Shown: positions 36,166 to 47,705 of the stretch, piece after piece
How the letters are laid out: the number at the start of each line of letters is the position of its first letter
How positions within the stretch are numbered: the first letter of the stretch is position 1
Assembly: GCF_963924675.1 (NCBI RefSeq)
Contig: NC_089230.1
Span: 73,895,223-73,959,222, forward strand
Length of the DNA: 64,000 nt
Direction of reading: 5' to 3'
Origin: Phocoena phocoena
Taxonomy: Eukaryota > Chordata > Mammalia > Artiodactyla > Phocoenidae
Notes under the pieces: model-generated
Told to the model about the DNA's origin: nothing
Databases searched by the model: none
The model's input: only the letters and a program-made list of their open reading frames with translations
Program-made: the position numbers and the translations under genes

Positions 36166-36780
36166 GGCAGGGAGTCTGATGATTTGGGATTTGAGTTCAA
36201 GTGATTTGTTCAGAGTAGCAGACAACTCACCAATAAACCTAACAAAGACAGTGAGCTCCTCCTATGTGCCAGGCACTGTTCTTTGTGCTTCATATTTCAT
36301 CTAACTCTCACAAGAAGTCTTCACGATAAAAACTATTATTCTTATTGTGAGGCTGAAGCTTTAAGATTAAGTGAATTTTCCAATGTTCTATGACTAATAA
36401 GTAGCAAAACCAGGGTTCCAATCCTGGTCAGTTTGACTTTAAAGCCCATGATATTTCTAATGTCTAGCCATATAAAAAAAACTTTGAGCTAAAATATAGG
36501 GGAAGTGTTTCAAATACACTAACTCTTTAAAATAGTATGATAGTTATCATTGGAAAATATTAGACTGATTGACCATTAAAGATGATAGGCTGACCACACA
36601 CAATTGTGTCCTCTGTCTCCAGAGACTACATTGTAATGTCAGTAAAGGGGAAAAAATGTGTAGAAACCTACAGGTATAAAAAGAATGGTGGAGTCATCAT
36701 CATTCATGAGCCAACGATTTCTGGGGAACAAAAGGAGAACGAGTAATGGTTGCTGATGAAACAGGACAGAGGAAGCTGAA
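36166..36780. other. Residual L2 flank, MIR and unique DNA
   Basis: A reverse MIR occupies about 36235-36460 (tgtgccaggcactgttctttg, ttattcttattgtgaggctgaagc, accagggttccaatcctggtc). The rest is unremarkable. Confidence 0.6.
36235..36460 (-). repeat. MIR SINE
   Basis: MIR read in reverse; core and tRNA-like part both visible. Confidence 0.8.
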
Positions 36781-37289
36781 ACCTTAATGAATGTAGAAGA
36801 AAATGACTAGGAAGGAGATTTGCCTCCTAGAACTTGGGAGAGGCTCAAGAGTGGAGTGGGAATGGAAGTGGAACAGTGGGAGTGAGGCCTTGGATGGAAA
36901 GAAGGGGATCAATTGAAAGTATGTACTTGGAACAATTGGACAAATCTTTCTAAAATGGAGATCATCTGTGCCTGGGAATTGAACTCCCAAGCAGAAGACT
37001 GAACGTCTTTTATTTGGAGGAGCTGAATGGTTCCAAAGACAAAACGTTCTAGCATCCCCTAATGAAAGGGGTGGCTGGCTCTCTTTCTGATCCACCTAAA
37101 GCAATGCCTGGCTGTCAACAAGCCAAACTGGGTTTTAGTGACTCACTTTTAAATATGAGGAATCAACAAAAATGCAGACATTTGAGAAGAGCCTCCAATG
37201 TGAACAATAGGGAAAACAAGCAAACAAGGGGGAAAAGAAATAAAAAGACCTAGGAGAAAACAGAGTTCATGTAACAGAAAGAAGTTTAA

Positions 37290-38306
37290 AAAAAGATGAG
37301 AAATAAACCTCCAATGAGCATCCTTTGAGATACAAGAGAAGATATTGCATCCATAAAACAAAATCAGGATACATAAAAAAAGGAACAATTGGAAACAAGA
37401 AAGAGTTCTTGGGAATTAAAAATGAGATTGACAACATATTAAATTCAATAGACAGCTTGAAAGATAATGACAAGGAAATCTCCCACAATGCAGAACAAAA
37501 CGAAAAAGAGACAATAAGAAAGAAAAACTGAAAGATCAAAGATCAGTCTAGGAGGTCCAGAGAGGAAGGAATAATCAAAAAGGAAATAGACAAAACGTTC
37601 CCAGAGTCAAGGACAGCATGAATGTCCAGATTTAAATGGCCCATTGATTTTTCATCTCTTTGAATGGGCAAATGTCTATACCAAGGAACATAACTGTAAA
37701 TTTCAGAAATTCTGGAATGAAGAGATGGTCCAACTACCTCTAGAGAGAAAGCACATATTACTTTCAAAAAAGTGAAAGTCCAGAATGGCAGTGGACTTCC
37801 CAACAGCATTACTAGATGCCCAAGTTTTTGAGAGAAAATTATTTTATATCTTCAAATTCTATACTCAACCACTCAAGTAGATTTTTTTTTTAATGGCAGT
37901 CATACAAAGACTCAAAACTTAACCTCCCACAAACTCTTTCTTAAGAAGTTATTCGGGGATGTGTCCGAAAACAAGGATATAAACTAAGAGAAAGATGGAA
38001 TAGAGGGAAAAAGCAAATCCAAAAAGTTCCAAGAAGACAGGTGTGCCGCAGGTTAAGAGCATAACCAGTCCAATCTGAAGTAGGAGGAAAGGGGGCTCTG
38101 GCCCCCCAAAATAGGGGCTTAACACAATCTGATATGCCTCTTGAAAATCTGAACACAGGAAAATGAGCACATATGCAAAAGAGAAGAAAACAATAGAGAG
38201 TCAAAGAAAACAGCTGCATGAGAAAGTAAATGTAATCACAGTATACTTCTTAGCCTTCCAGTAAATAATACATACATTACCAATTTAATTTTAAAGCTAT
38301 GATATG
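37290..38306 (+). mobile_element. HAL1-like or ancient L1 ORF1 relic, left part
   Basis: The order follows an old L1-type ORF1: gacaaggaaatctcccacaatgcagaacaaaa, then gatcagtctaggaggtccag, cagatttaaatggcccattga, aggaacataactgtaaatttcagaa, tggacttcccaacagcattactag. No ORF2 sequence follows, which fits the half-LINE family HAL1. It may start earlier, near 37040. Frames are broken many times. Confidence 0.55.
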
Positions 38307-38632
38307 GGGACTTCGCTGGTGGCGCAGTGGTTAACAATCCGCCTGCCAATGCAGGGGACACGGGTTCAAGCCCTGGTTCGGAAGATCCCACGTGCCGCGG
38401 AGCAATTAAGCCTGTGCGCCACAACTACTGAGCCTGCGCTCTAGAGCCCGTGAGCCTCAACTACTGAAGCCCGCGCGCCTAGAGCCCATGCTCCGCAACA
38501 ATAAGATTTGAATGGCCGCAATGAAAACCTGCACGCCGCCACGAAGAGTAACCCCCGCTCGCCGCAACTAGAAAAAGCCCGCGTGCCGCAACGAAGACCC
38601 AACACAGCCAAAATATTAATTAAATAAAAAAG
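38306..38632 (+). mobile_element. CHR SINE, long subtype
   Basis: Complete SINE with A box (ggcgcagtggtt), B box (gggttcaagccc) and tail cagccaaaatattaattaaat. Approximate duplication gctatgata / ggtatgata on each side. It interrupts the HAL1-like relic. Confidence 0.95.
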
Positions 38633-38965
38633 GTATGATACGATTAATTTGGGAGGATAGTGTAGGAGAGGTATGCGTGTGTGTGTGTAAGAGAACACAC
38701 GCTCATCTGACATAATGAGGAAGTTAACAGATGATTAAAATCGATAGATCAAAGAACAGCCAAATAGCCTATTCCTTGGAGATTTGGGAGTAACTACCAG
38801 AAGAAGCAAAAAAAATTACAATTTGTTGTCCCTAGGAAGCTGGGCTGGGAAGTAAGGAGAACGTGGGACCAAAGGTTATTACTTTGCCATCATAAGGATT
38901 TTGAGGCTATTAGATTTTTTTTTAACTATGTGCATGTTGCTAAGACAAATTGAAGAGTTTATAAA
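38633..38965 (+). mobile_element. HAL1-like relic, right part
   Basis: Non-coding 3' part of the same old element (gggaggatagtg, gaagctgggctgggaagtaagg, tttaactatgtgcatgttgc). A short GT repeat is at 38677-38688. Confidence 0.45.
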
Positions 38966-39784
38966 AGGAAAAATATGTATCTGTTGAATCACCAGTTAAG
39001 AAGTCAACATAGGTTTCTGTTTAAATCTATTAAATGTCCGTGGTCCTAACATTCAGAATGAGAATCAATGACAAGTACACAACATCAATAAACAATTTCA
39101 ATACCTTGTCTACCATTCCGTTTTTATGGGTTCACGTATCTCTTTTGTTTACTTTCTCACTCAGATATTGATAAATAGGAATTCTGTGTTGAATAATTTT
39201 ATTTACATGTATGTCACATAGTGAAAAATACACCTAATTGTATGCAAATGTGTTGAGAACTATTTACCAAACTGGTGATTTCAGTTCAAACTGCAAATTA
39301 CATATATAAATGTTCTGAGGAGTGAGTCTAAAGAAAATTGGGAATTCTCTGCCCTATTTATTCTGTGTTGATCTTCTGAGATTTGTTAGGCTATGTTTCA
39401 TGTAACATTTTTTTTCCTCAGACCTGTCTTTTGTTTAAGCAAAGGGGAAAAAAGCATAGAATAACTTTTCCTACATAGGTATATTCCTATGACCTACCTT
39501 TGAGGGCCATATTGCATTCCGGTTTTGATGAAAATAGAATAAAGCACACGATAATTATTTGATATGAATTAAAATCATACTCATTGCCATCTGTATTTGT
39601 TCTACTAATATTGGTATTATTCAGCTTACCTCTGAAATATAAAGAATGCCTGGCACACAGCCTCTGCCTGCTGGTTCTATTCTTTCCTTGAAGGGTATTT
39701 CCATTGGTGATAAAAATGGTATTTTCCTCTTACTAGACATGTGGCCATTTCTGTCCGTCTTCCTAGAGCCGCCTGCCCTGACAT
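38966..39784. other. Unique AT-rich DNA
   Basis: Nothing recognised. Confidence 0.4.
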
Positions 39785-40025
39785 GGCACAGTTCAGTGGC
39801 CTCTGGGACCTAACTTGGTTTGAATCTTGGCCCAGGTACTTAGCAGGTACGTGACTTTGGACGAGTTGCTTACTCTCTCGAAGTATAATTTTCCTCCCTT
39901 CAAAATGAAGTTAATTATTGTTGTAGAAAGATTAGCTGTAGAAAGATTAAAGAGGTAATTCAAATAAAGTCCTTAGTGAAGAGCCTAGAGCATAGTAAGT
40001 GCTCAATAAATTATTATCATTGTTA
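39785..40025 (+). repeat. MIR SINE
   Basis: Clear MIR: ggtttgaatcttggcccaggtact, gtgactttggacgagttgctta, cctagagcatagtaagtgctcaataaatt. Confidence 0.9.
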
Positions 40026-41190
40026 CAAATTTTCTAAAGCATGGCATGGTTGAAAAATTAGTGGACTAGAGATTGGAAATACTAGGTTATTTCCAAATTC
40101 CCTTTCAGCTGTGGCATTCCATAGGGTATGATTAGGTCCTTAATATCCATCATTTGCAAGACTATTGGTGTATTTTAGTAATACAGAACATAAGCTAGTT
40201 ACTAAGGAGTTATCATGACTATTTATGTATGAAGAAACACTAGATTAAGGAGAAAGACATGACCAGGAAGTTGACTGTAAGAAGCAAGACTATTGCATAT
40301 TCTTGAGGGAATAAGCAATGTGATACAGGACTTAAAGCAAAGAAGGAAAACAAGTCATTGAATCTTTACTATTGACCCCATATTCACTAAGAAAAATCCA
40401 AGCATTTCACAAAGATGCATCCTTTGTAATTTTAGAAACTTAGATTAAAATGTTGCAAGTTTAATTCGGTTCAACAATATTGATTATGTTCAACCATTTA
40501 ATTCCCAGGTAATTTTCTGCTGTAGTTTGGTTAGGATCTGAAGACTTCCTTCATTAGCTTCTTTATTAGTACATTTAAATACTCCCCTGGTTTCGTTAAG
40601 CTTCAGCTGGCTTTATTCTCCATTCAGCAGCATTTGTGTTCAACAGACTTGCCAAGCTTCCTTACACATCTTCCTACAGCAGATGTTGAAATGCATTTGG
40701 TGTAAGTGACTCAGGTTTGGGGTAATGGGCCATGCTTCTTGAGTCTGGGAAAGCTATGACTTTTATAGCTACCACACCTCTATGGCCCCATGTATACCTC
40801 TTTGCCTCAGCTGCTAAGGAACTAGAAAAAAGTCCCAGGTGGACTAGTCAGATGTTCTCCTCTGGTGCCCACCACTGCACATCAACTACTACATTTTGGA
40901 GGTAATATTGGTAGCAAAATATTATGAGTTAAGGAGACTCTTTCAGACTTACTCAACCCTTTTCTTCTACTGGCACTGCAAATCTCCCAAAGACTGCCCC
41001 TGAAGTGTCTTAGCACTAACCTTGTCTGATACCATCAAACTTACCTTAATATATGCAATTGAAGTAAATAATTCCAGTCTCTCTATCTTACAAAGGGCAA
41101 ATGAGAGGGAGATCTAACTCCCTGGAACAGCACTATCAAATAGAACTTTCTGATTTGATATAAATATACGTAGATCATGGAACTGAGGAA
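40026..41190. other. Unique DNA; MER5-like scrap at the end
   Basis: The segment 41118-41165 (ggaacagcactatcaaatagaactttctgat) resembles a MER5-type hAT transposon, cut by the following L1. Nothing else recognised. Confidence 0.35.
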
Positions 41191-42055
41191 TTAAATTTTT
41201 AAAAATTTATTATTGAAGTATAGTTGATTTACAATGTTGTATTAGTTTCTGGTGTACAGCAGAGTGATTCAGATATATACATATATATATTCTTTTTCAT
41301 ATTCTTTTCCATTATGGTTTGTTCCAGAATACTGAATATAGTTCCCTGTGCTATACAGTAGGACCTTGTTGTTGATCCCTCCTGTATATAATAGTTTGCA
41401 TCTGCTAGTCCCAAGATCCCAATCCATCCCTTCCCCCTTGGCAACCACAAGTCTGTTCTGTATATCTTTGAGTCTGTTTCTGTTTCATAAATAAGTTCAT
41501 TTGTGTCATATCTTAGATTCCACGTATAAGTGATATCATTTGGGGTTTGTCTTTCTCTTTCTGACTTACTTCACTTTGGATGATAATCTCTGGGTCCATC
41601 CATGTTGCTGCAAATGGCATTATTTCATTCTTTTTTATGGCTGAGTAGTGTTCTGTTGTATATATCTTCTTTTTTTTTTTTTTTTTTTTAACATCTTTAT
41701 TGGGGTATAATTGCTTTACAATGGTGTGTTAGTTTCTGATTTATAACAAAGTGAATCAGCTATACATATACATGTGCTCCCATGTGTCTTCCCTCTTGCG
41801 TCTCCCTCCCTCCCACTCTCCCCCTCCCACCCCTCCAGGCTGTCCCAAAGCCCCGAGCTTATATCCCTGTGCCTTGCGGCTGCTTCCCCCTAGCTATCTA
41901 CCTTACTACGTTTGTTAGTGTGTATATGTCCATGACTCTCTCTCGCCCTGTCAAAACTCACCCTTCCCCCTCCCCATATCCTCAAGTCCGTTCTCCAGTA
42001 GGTCTGCGCCTCTATTCCTGTCTTATCCCTAGGTTCTTCATGACATTTTTTCCCC

Positions 42056-45000
42056 TTAAATTCCATATATATGTGTTAGCATACGGTATTTGTCTTTGTC
42101 TTTCTGACTTACTTCACTCTGTATGACAGACTCTAGGTCTATCCATCTCATTACAAATATCTCAATTTCATTTCTTTTTAAGGCTGAGTAATATTCCATT
42201 GTGTATATGTGCCACATCTTCTTTATCCATTCGTCTGATGATGGGCGCTTAGGTTCTTTCCATCTCCGGGCTATTGTAAATAGAGCTGCAATGAACATTT
42301 TGGTACATGACTCTTTTTGAATTTTGGTTTTCTCAGGGTATATGCCCAGTAGTGGGATTGCTGGGTCATATGGTAATTCTATTTGTAGTTTTTTAAGGAA
42401 CCTCCATACTGTTCTCCATAGTGGCTGAACCAATTCACATTCCCACCAGCAGTGCAAGAGTGTCCCCTTTTCTCCACACCCTCTCCAGCATTTATTGTTT
42501 CTAGATTTTTTGATGATGGCCATTCTGACTGGTGTGAGATGATATCTCATTGTAGTTTTGATTTGCATTTCTCTAATGATTAATGATGTTGAGCATTCTT
42601 TCATGTGTTTGTTGGCATTCTGTATATCTTCTTTGGAGAAATGTCTGTTTAGGTCTTCTGCCCATTTTTGGATGGGGTTGTTTGTTTTTTTGTTATTGAG
42701 CTGCATGAGCTGCTTGTAAATTTTGGAGATTAATCCTTTGTCAGTTGCTTCATTTGCAAATGTTTTCTCCCATTCTGAGGGTTGTCTTTTGGTCTTGATT
42801 ATGGTTTCCTTTGCTGTGCAAAAGCTTTGAAGTTTCATTAGGTCCCATTTGTTTATTTTTGGTTTTATTTCCATTACTCTAGGAGGTGGGTCAGAAAGGA
42901 TCTTGCTGTGATTTATGTCATAGAGTGTTGTTCCTATGTTTTCCTCTAAGAGTTTGATAGTTTCTGGCCTTACATTTAGGTCTTTAATCCATTTTGAGCT
43001 TATTTTTGTGTATGGTGTTAGGGAGTGATCTAATCTCTTACTTTTACATGTAGCTGTCCAGTTTTCCCAGCACCATTTATTGAAGAGGCTGTCCTTTCTC
43101 CACTGTACACTCCTGCCTCCTTTATCAAAGATAAGGTGTCCATATGTGCGTGGGTTTATCTCTGGGCTTTCTATCCTGTTCCACTGATCTATCTTTCTGT
43201 TTTTGTGCCAGTACCATACTGTCTTGATTACTGTTGCTTTGTAGTATAGTCTGAAGTCAGGGAGCCTGATTCCTCCAGCTCCTTTTTTCGTTCTCAAGAT
43301 TGCTTTGGCTATTCGGGGTCTTTTGTGTTTCCATACAAATTGCGAAATTTTTTGTTTTAGTTCTGTGAAAAATGCCAGTGGTAGTTTGATAGGGATTGCA
43401 TTGAATCTGTAGATTGCTTTGGGTAGTAGAGTCATTTTCACAATGTTGATTCTTCCCATCCAAGAACATGGTATATCTCTCCATCTATTTGTATCATCTT
43501 TAATTTCTTTCATCAGTGTCTTATAATTTTCTGCATACAGGTCTTTCGTATCCTTAGGTAGGTTTATTCCTAGATATTTTATTCTTTTTGTTGCAATGGT
43601 AAATGGGAGTGTTTTCTTGATTTCACTTTCAGATTTTTCATCATTAGTATATAGGAATGCCAGAGATTTCTGTGCATTAATTTTGTATCCTGCTACTTTA
43701 CCAAATTCATTGATTAGCACTAGTAGTTTTCTGGTAGCATCTTTAGGATTCTCTATGTATAGTATCATGTCATCTGCAAACAGTGACAGCTTTACTTCTT
43801 CTTTTCCGATGTGGATTCCTTTTATTTCCTTTTCTTCTCTGATTGGTGTGGCTAAAACTTCCAAAACTATGTTGAATAAGAGTGGTGAGAGTGGGCAACC
43901 TTGTCTTGTTCCTGATCTTAGTGGAAATGCTTTCAGTTTTTCACCATTGAGGATGATGTTTGCTGTGGGCTTGTCATATATGGCCTTTATTATGTTGAGG
44001 AAAGTTCCCTCTATGCCTACTTTCTGGAGGGTTTTTATCATACATGGGTGTTGAATTTTGTCAAAAGCTTTCTCTGCATCTATTGAGATGATCATATGGT
44101 TTTTCTCCTTCAATTTGTTAATATGGTTTATCACATTGATAGATTTGCGTATATTGAAGAATCCTTGCATTCCTGGAATAAACCCCACTTGATCATGGTG
44201 TATGATCCTTTTAATGTGCTGTTGGATTCTGTTTGCTAGTATTTTGTTGAGGATTTTTGCATCTATGTTCATCAGTGATATTGGCCTGTAGTTTTCTTTC
44301 TTTGTGACATCCTTGTTTGGTTTTGGTATCAAGGTGATGGTGGCCTCCTAGAAGGAATTTGGGAGTGTTCCTCCCTCTGCTATATTTTGGAAGAGTTCGA
44401 GAAGGATAGGTGTTAGCTCTTCTCTAAACGTTTGATAGAATTCACCTGTGAAGCCATCTGGTCCTGGGCTTTTGTTTGTTGGAAGATTTTTAATCACAGT
44501 TTCAATTTCAGTGCTTGTGATTGGTCTGTTCATATTTTCTATTTCTTCCTGATTCAGTCTTGGCAGGTTGTGCATTTCTAAGAATTTGTCCATTTCTTCC
44601 AGATTGTCCATTTTATTGGCATAGAGTTGCTTGTAGTAATCTCTCATGATTTTTTTTATTTCTGCAGTGTCAGTTGTTATTTCTCCTTTCTCATTTCTAA
44701 TTCTATTGATTTGAGTCTTCTCCCTTTTTTTCTTGATGAGTCTGGCTAGTGGTTTATCTATTTTGTTTATCTTCTCAAAGAACCAGCTTTTAGTTTTATT
44801 GATCTTTGCTATCGTTTCCTTCATTTCTTTTTCATTTATTTCTGATCTGATTTTTATAATTTCTTTCCTTCTGCTAGCTTTGGGGCTTTTTTGTTCTTCT
44901 TTCTCTAATTGCTTGAGGTGCAAGGTTAGGTTGTTTATTCGAGATGTTTCCTGCTTCTTAAGGTGGGCTTGTATTGCTATAAACTTCCCCCTTAGAACTG

Positions 45001-46085
45001 CTTTTGCTGCATCCCATAGGTTTTGGGTCGTTGTGTCTCCATTGTCATTTGTTTCTAGGTATTTTTTGATTTCCTCTTTGATTTCTTCAGTGATCACTTC
45101 ATTATTAAGTAGTGTATTGTTTAGCCTCCATGTGTTTGTATATTTTACAGATCTTTTCCTGTAATTGATATCTAGTCTCATGGCGTTGTGGTCAGAAAAG
45201 ATACTTGATACAATTTCAATTTTCTTAAATTTACCAAGGCTTGATTTGTGACCCAAGATATGATCTATCCTGGAGAATGTTCCATGAGCACTTGAGAAAA
45301 ATGTGTATTCTGTTGTTTTTAGATGGAGTGTCCTATAAATATCAATTAAGTCCATCTTGTTTAATGTATCATTTAAAGCTTGTGTTTCCTTATTTATTTT
45401 CATTTTGGATGATCTGTCCATGGGTGAAAGTGGGGTGTTAAAGTCCCCTACTATGAATGTGTTACTGTCAATTTCCCCTTTTATGGCTGTTAGTATTTGC
45501 CTTACGTATTGAGGTGCTCCTATGTTGGGTGCATAAATATTTACAATTGTTATATCTTCTTCTTGGATCGATCCCTTGATCATTATGTAGTGTCCTTCTT
45601 TATCCCTTTTTTTTTTTTTTTTTTTTTTTGAATTTTTGCGGTACGCGGGCCTCTCCCGTTGCAGAGCACAGGCTCCGGATGCGTAGGCTCAGCAGCCATG
45701 GCTCACGGGCCCAGCCGCTCCGCGGCATGTGGGATCCTCCCGGACCGGGGCACGAACCCGCGTCCCCTGCATCGGCAGGCGGACTCTCAACCACTGCGCC
45801 ACCAGGGAAGCCCCTATCCCTTTTAATAGTCCTTATTTTAAAGTCTATTTTGTCTGATATGAGAATTGCTACTCCAGCTTTCTTTTGGTTTCCATTTGCA
45901 TGGCATATCTTTTTCCATCCCCTTACTTTCAGTCTGTATGTGTCTCTAGGTCTGAGGTGGGTCTCTTGTAGACAGCATATATAAGGGTCTTGTTTTTGTA
46001 TCCATTCAGGCAGTCTGTGTCTTTTGGTGGGAGCATTTAGTCCATTTACATTTAAGGTAATTATCGATATGTATGCTCCTATTCC
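42056..46085 (-). pseudogene. Near-intact L1 ORF2 with one TAG and a SINE insertion
   Basis: ORF2 copies L1 RNA at a nick it makes in target DNA. Removing the SINE plus one target copy (45611-45824) leaves 3,816 bases, exactly 1,272 codons in one frame, interrupted only by a TAG at 44348-44350. Endonuclease landmarks are present: [30 protein letters not shown]. Reverse-transcriptase landmarks follow: [31 protein letters not shown]. The C-terminal Cys-rich region [19 protein letters not shown] is intact. The open pieces are 44348-45583 (411 codons) and 42056-44332 (758 codons). No ORF2 start codon or promoter was retained. It is a pseudogene, but only recently so. Confidence 0.95.
45611..45814 (-). 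mobile_element. CHR SINE, short subtype, inside the L1 endonuclease
   Basis: Complete short SINE in reverse, starting with a long T run. Exact target duplication tatccctttt at 45601-45610 and 45815-45824. Splits the L1 ORF2 about 100 codons from its start. Confidence 0.97.
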
Positions 46086-46248
46086 TATCTTCTTTATTCA
46101 TTCATCTGTTGATGGAAGTTTGGTTGTTTTCATGTCTTGGCTATTGTAAATAGTGCTGCAATGAACACTGGGGTGCACGTATCCTTTTGAATTAAAGTTT
46201 TCTCTGGATATATGCCCAGGAGTGGGATTGCAGGATCCTGTGGTAACT

Positions 46249-47397
46249 CTGAGCAAGAGGAATGAGCCTCTAGTTTTCTATTTTTTGGTTGGTTTACCTA
46301 ATGGGTTTGAGGAAGTCCAACAGGTACTCATGGTGAAGGCCTGGGGAAACCTACAGGTGACTATATACCTTAGATCTGCACCTATATTCATCTACTTGCA
46401 TGTGTTTAGAAGTCACCTCTATTTTCTTCTGAGTACAATATTTATAATAATAATAATAGCATAGTTTAACAATCCTGAGATTTCTTTAATTTTACTTAAA
46501 ATTTGGGAGAAAAGCTCTAATTTAGAGCTTGAGAAAAATATTTTCTTATCATATTCCTTCTCCCTTTAAAACATATTTAAACTACTATGTATTGTTTCAT
46601 CCATTTCATCATCAGTACCATAATTTTCACATTATGAATCATAAATCATTTCGTAGAGTATGAGAACAGGGCTTCCTTTTTTGGTCTCTTATTGTTGTAC
46701 CCCCAGAGCCTAAAACAATATCTGGCCAATGGTAGGCATCCCCTAAATATTTGTTGAATAAATGAGCAAATTAAAGACAGCATCTTCTTTTGAAGCAGTG
46801 CTCGTTTCTGGTATCTTGTTGTTACTTTGATGTTTCTGTTTGGGCAGAGTATGAGAAAACTAGACAAACATGTGCTCAACTAGATAACTAAAAACTGATT
46901 CCTTTTCCATGACCCAGTTCAGCCCATGCTATTTCTCAGGCGTCCGGTCTGGTTGTAGTTGGCTCACTGTATGCAGAGGGATTTTATCTCAGCTGGCATC
47001 TTTTCTTTTTGTTTTATGACTAGGAGCCAAGTGATGTTAAAGACTGGAAGAAATTAGCAACTGTTGAACATCTGCAGGCAAAAGAGTTCATAACTGGGAG
47101 AAATTAAAAAGTTAGTCCTGGGGTCACTTTGTGTACTTTCCCTTCCCTGTTCATTACTGGGGGTTCTCTGGCTGATTAACAAGGGGAATTTATCAAGGTG
47201 GACCTGACACATTACATAATTTCCACTGTCCATAACTCAGCAACGGTGGAGGGGGGGAGATGATTGATCACTTTTCCATTTAGCTTAGGAGAATGTTCCA
47301 TCTGTCACTTGTAATACTTTCGGTGGCTTCCCTCTGGAAGCTTATTCCACAGATGGGCAATAAGATTTATGACAGACTTGAGGAGAGTGTTGCCAGC
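46249..47397. other. Mostly unique DNA with an L2 scrap
   Basis: 46680-46765 resembles the L2 3' end (agagcctaaaacaatatctgg, atatttgttgaataaatgag). Nothing else recognised. Confidence 0.45.
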
Positions 47398-47412
47398 AAG
47401 AAAAACCCAAAC

Positions 47413-47691
47413 TAGACTTCCCTGGTGGTGCAGTGGTTAAGAATCCGCCTGCCAGTGCAGGGGACACGGGTTCAAGCCCTGGTCCGGGAAGATCCCACAT
47501 GCCGCGGAGCGACTAAACCTGTGCTGTACAGCTACTGAAGCCCGTGTGCCCAGAGCTTCTCTGCAACAAGAAAAGCCACCGCAATGAGAAGCCCACGTAC
47601 CACCCCTGCTCACCACAACTAGAGAAAGCCCGTGCGCAGCAACGAAGACCCAACACAGCCAAAAATAAATAAATAAATTTCCAAAAAAAAA
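47413..47691 (+). mobile_element. CHR SINE, long subtype
   Basis: Complete SINE with head acttccctggtggtgcag, B box gggttcaagccc and tail cagccaaaaataaataaat. Target duplication agaaa(a/t)acccaaac at 47399-47412 and 47692-47705. Confidence 0.95.
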
Positions 47692-47705
47692 AGAAATACC
47701 CAAAC

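Larger units (their letters stand above)
41673..46085 (-). mobile_element. Young LINE-1, truncated at the start of ORF2
   Basis: Reverse-orientation L1 with a T-rich tail (41673-41689), 3' UTR (41690-42055) and almost all of ORF2. Target duplication tatcttcttt at 41663-41672 and 46086-46095. The 5' end falls about three codons into ORF2, so ORF1 and the promoter are absent. Sequence is much better preserved than the 17.9-22.9 kb copy, indicating a recent insertion. Confidence 0.95.
41195..46248 (-). mobile_element. Older LINE-1 fragment split by a younger L1
   Basis: Left part 41195-41672 (3' UTR and ORF2 end) and right part 46086-46248 (next part of ORF2: gatggaagtttggttgttttc, gcaatgaacactggggtgcac, cccaggagtgggattg). 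Together they form a single reverse-orientation L1 tail once the insertion is removed. Confidence 0.88.

Noticed and set aside
43596..45164. Plus-strand frames of 143-152 codons opposite the young L1
   Set aside because: Antisense shadows of ORF2; serine- and phenylalanine-rich, with no independent evidence.
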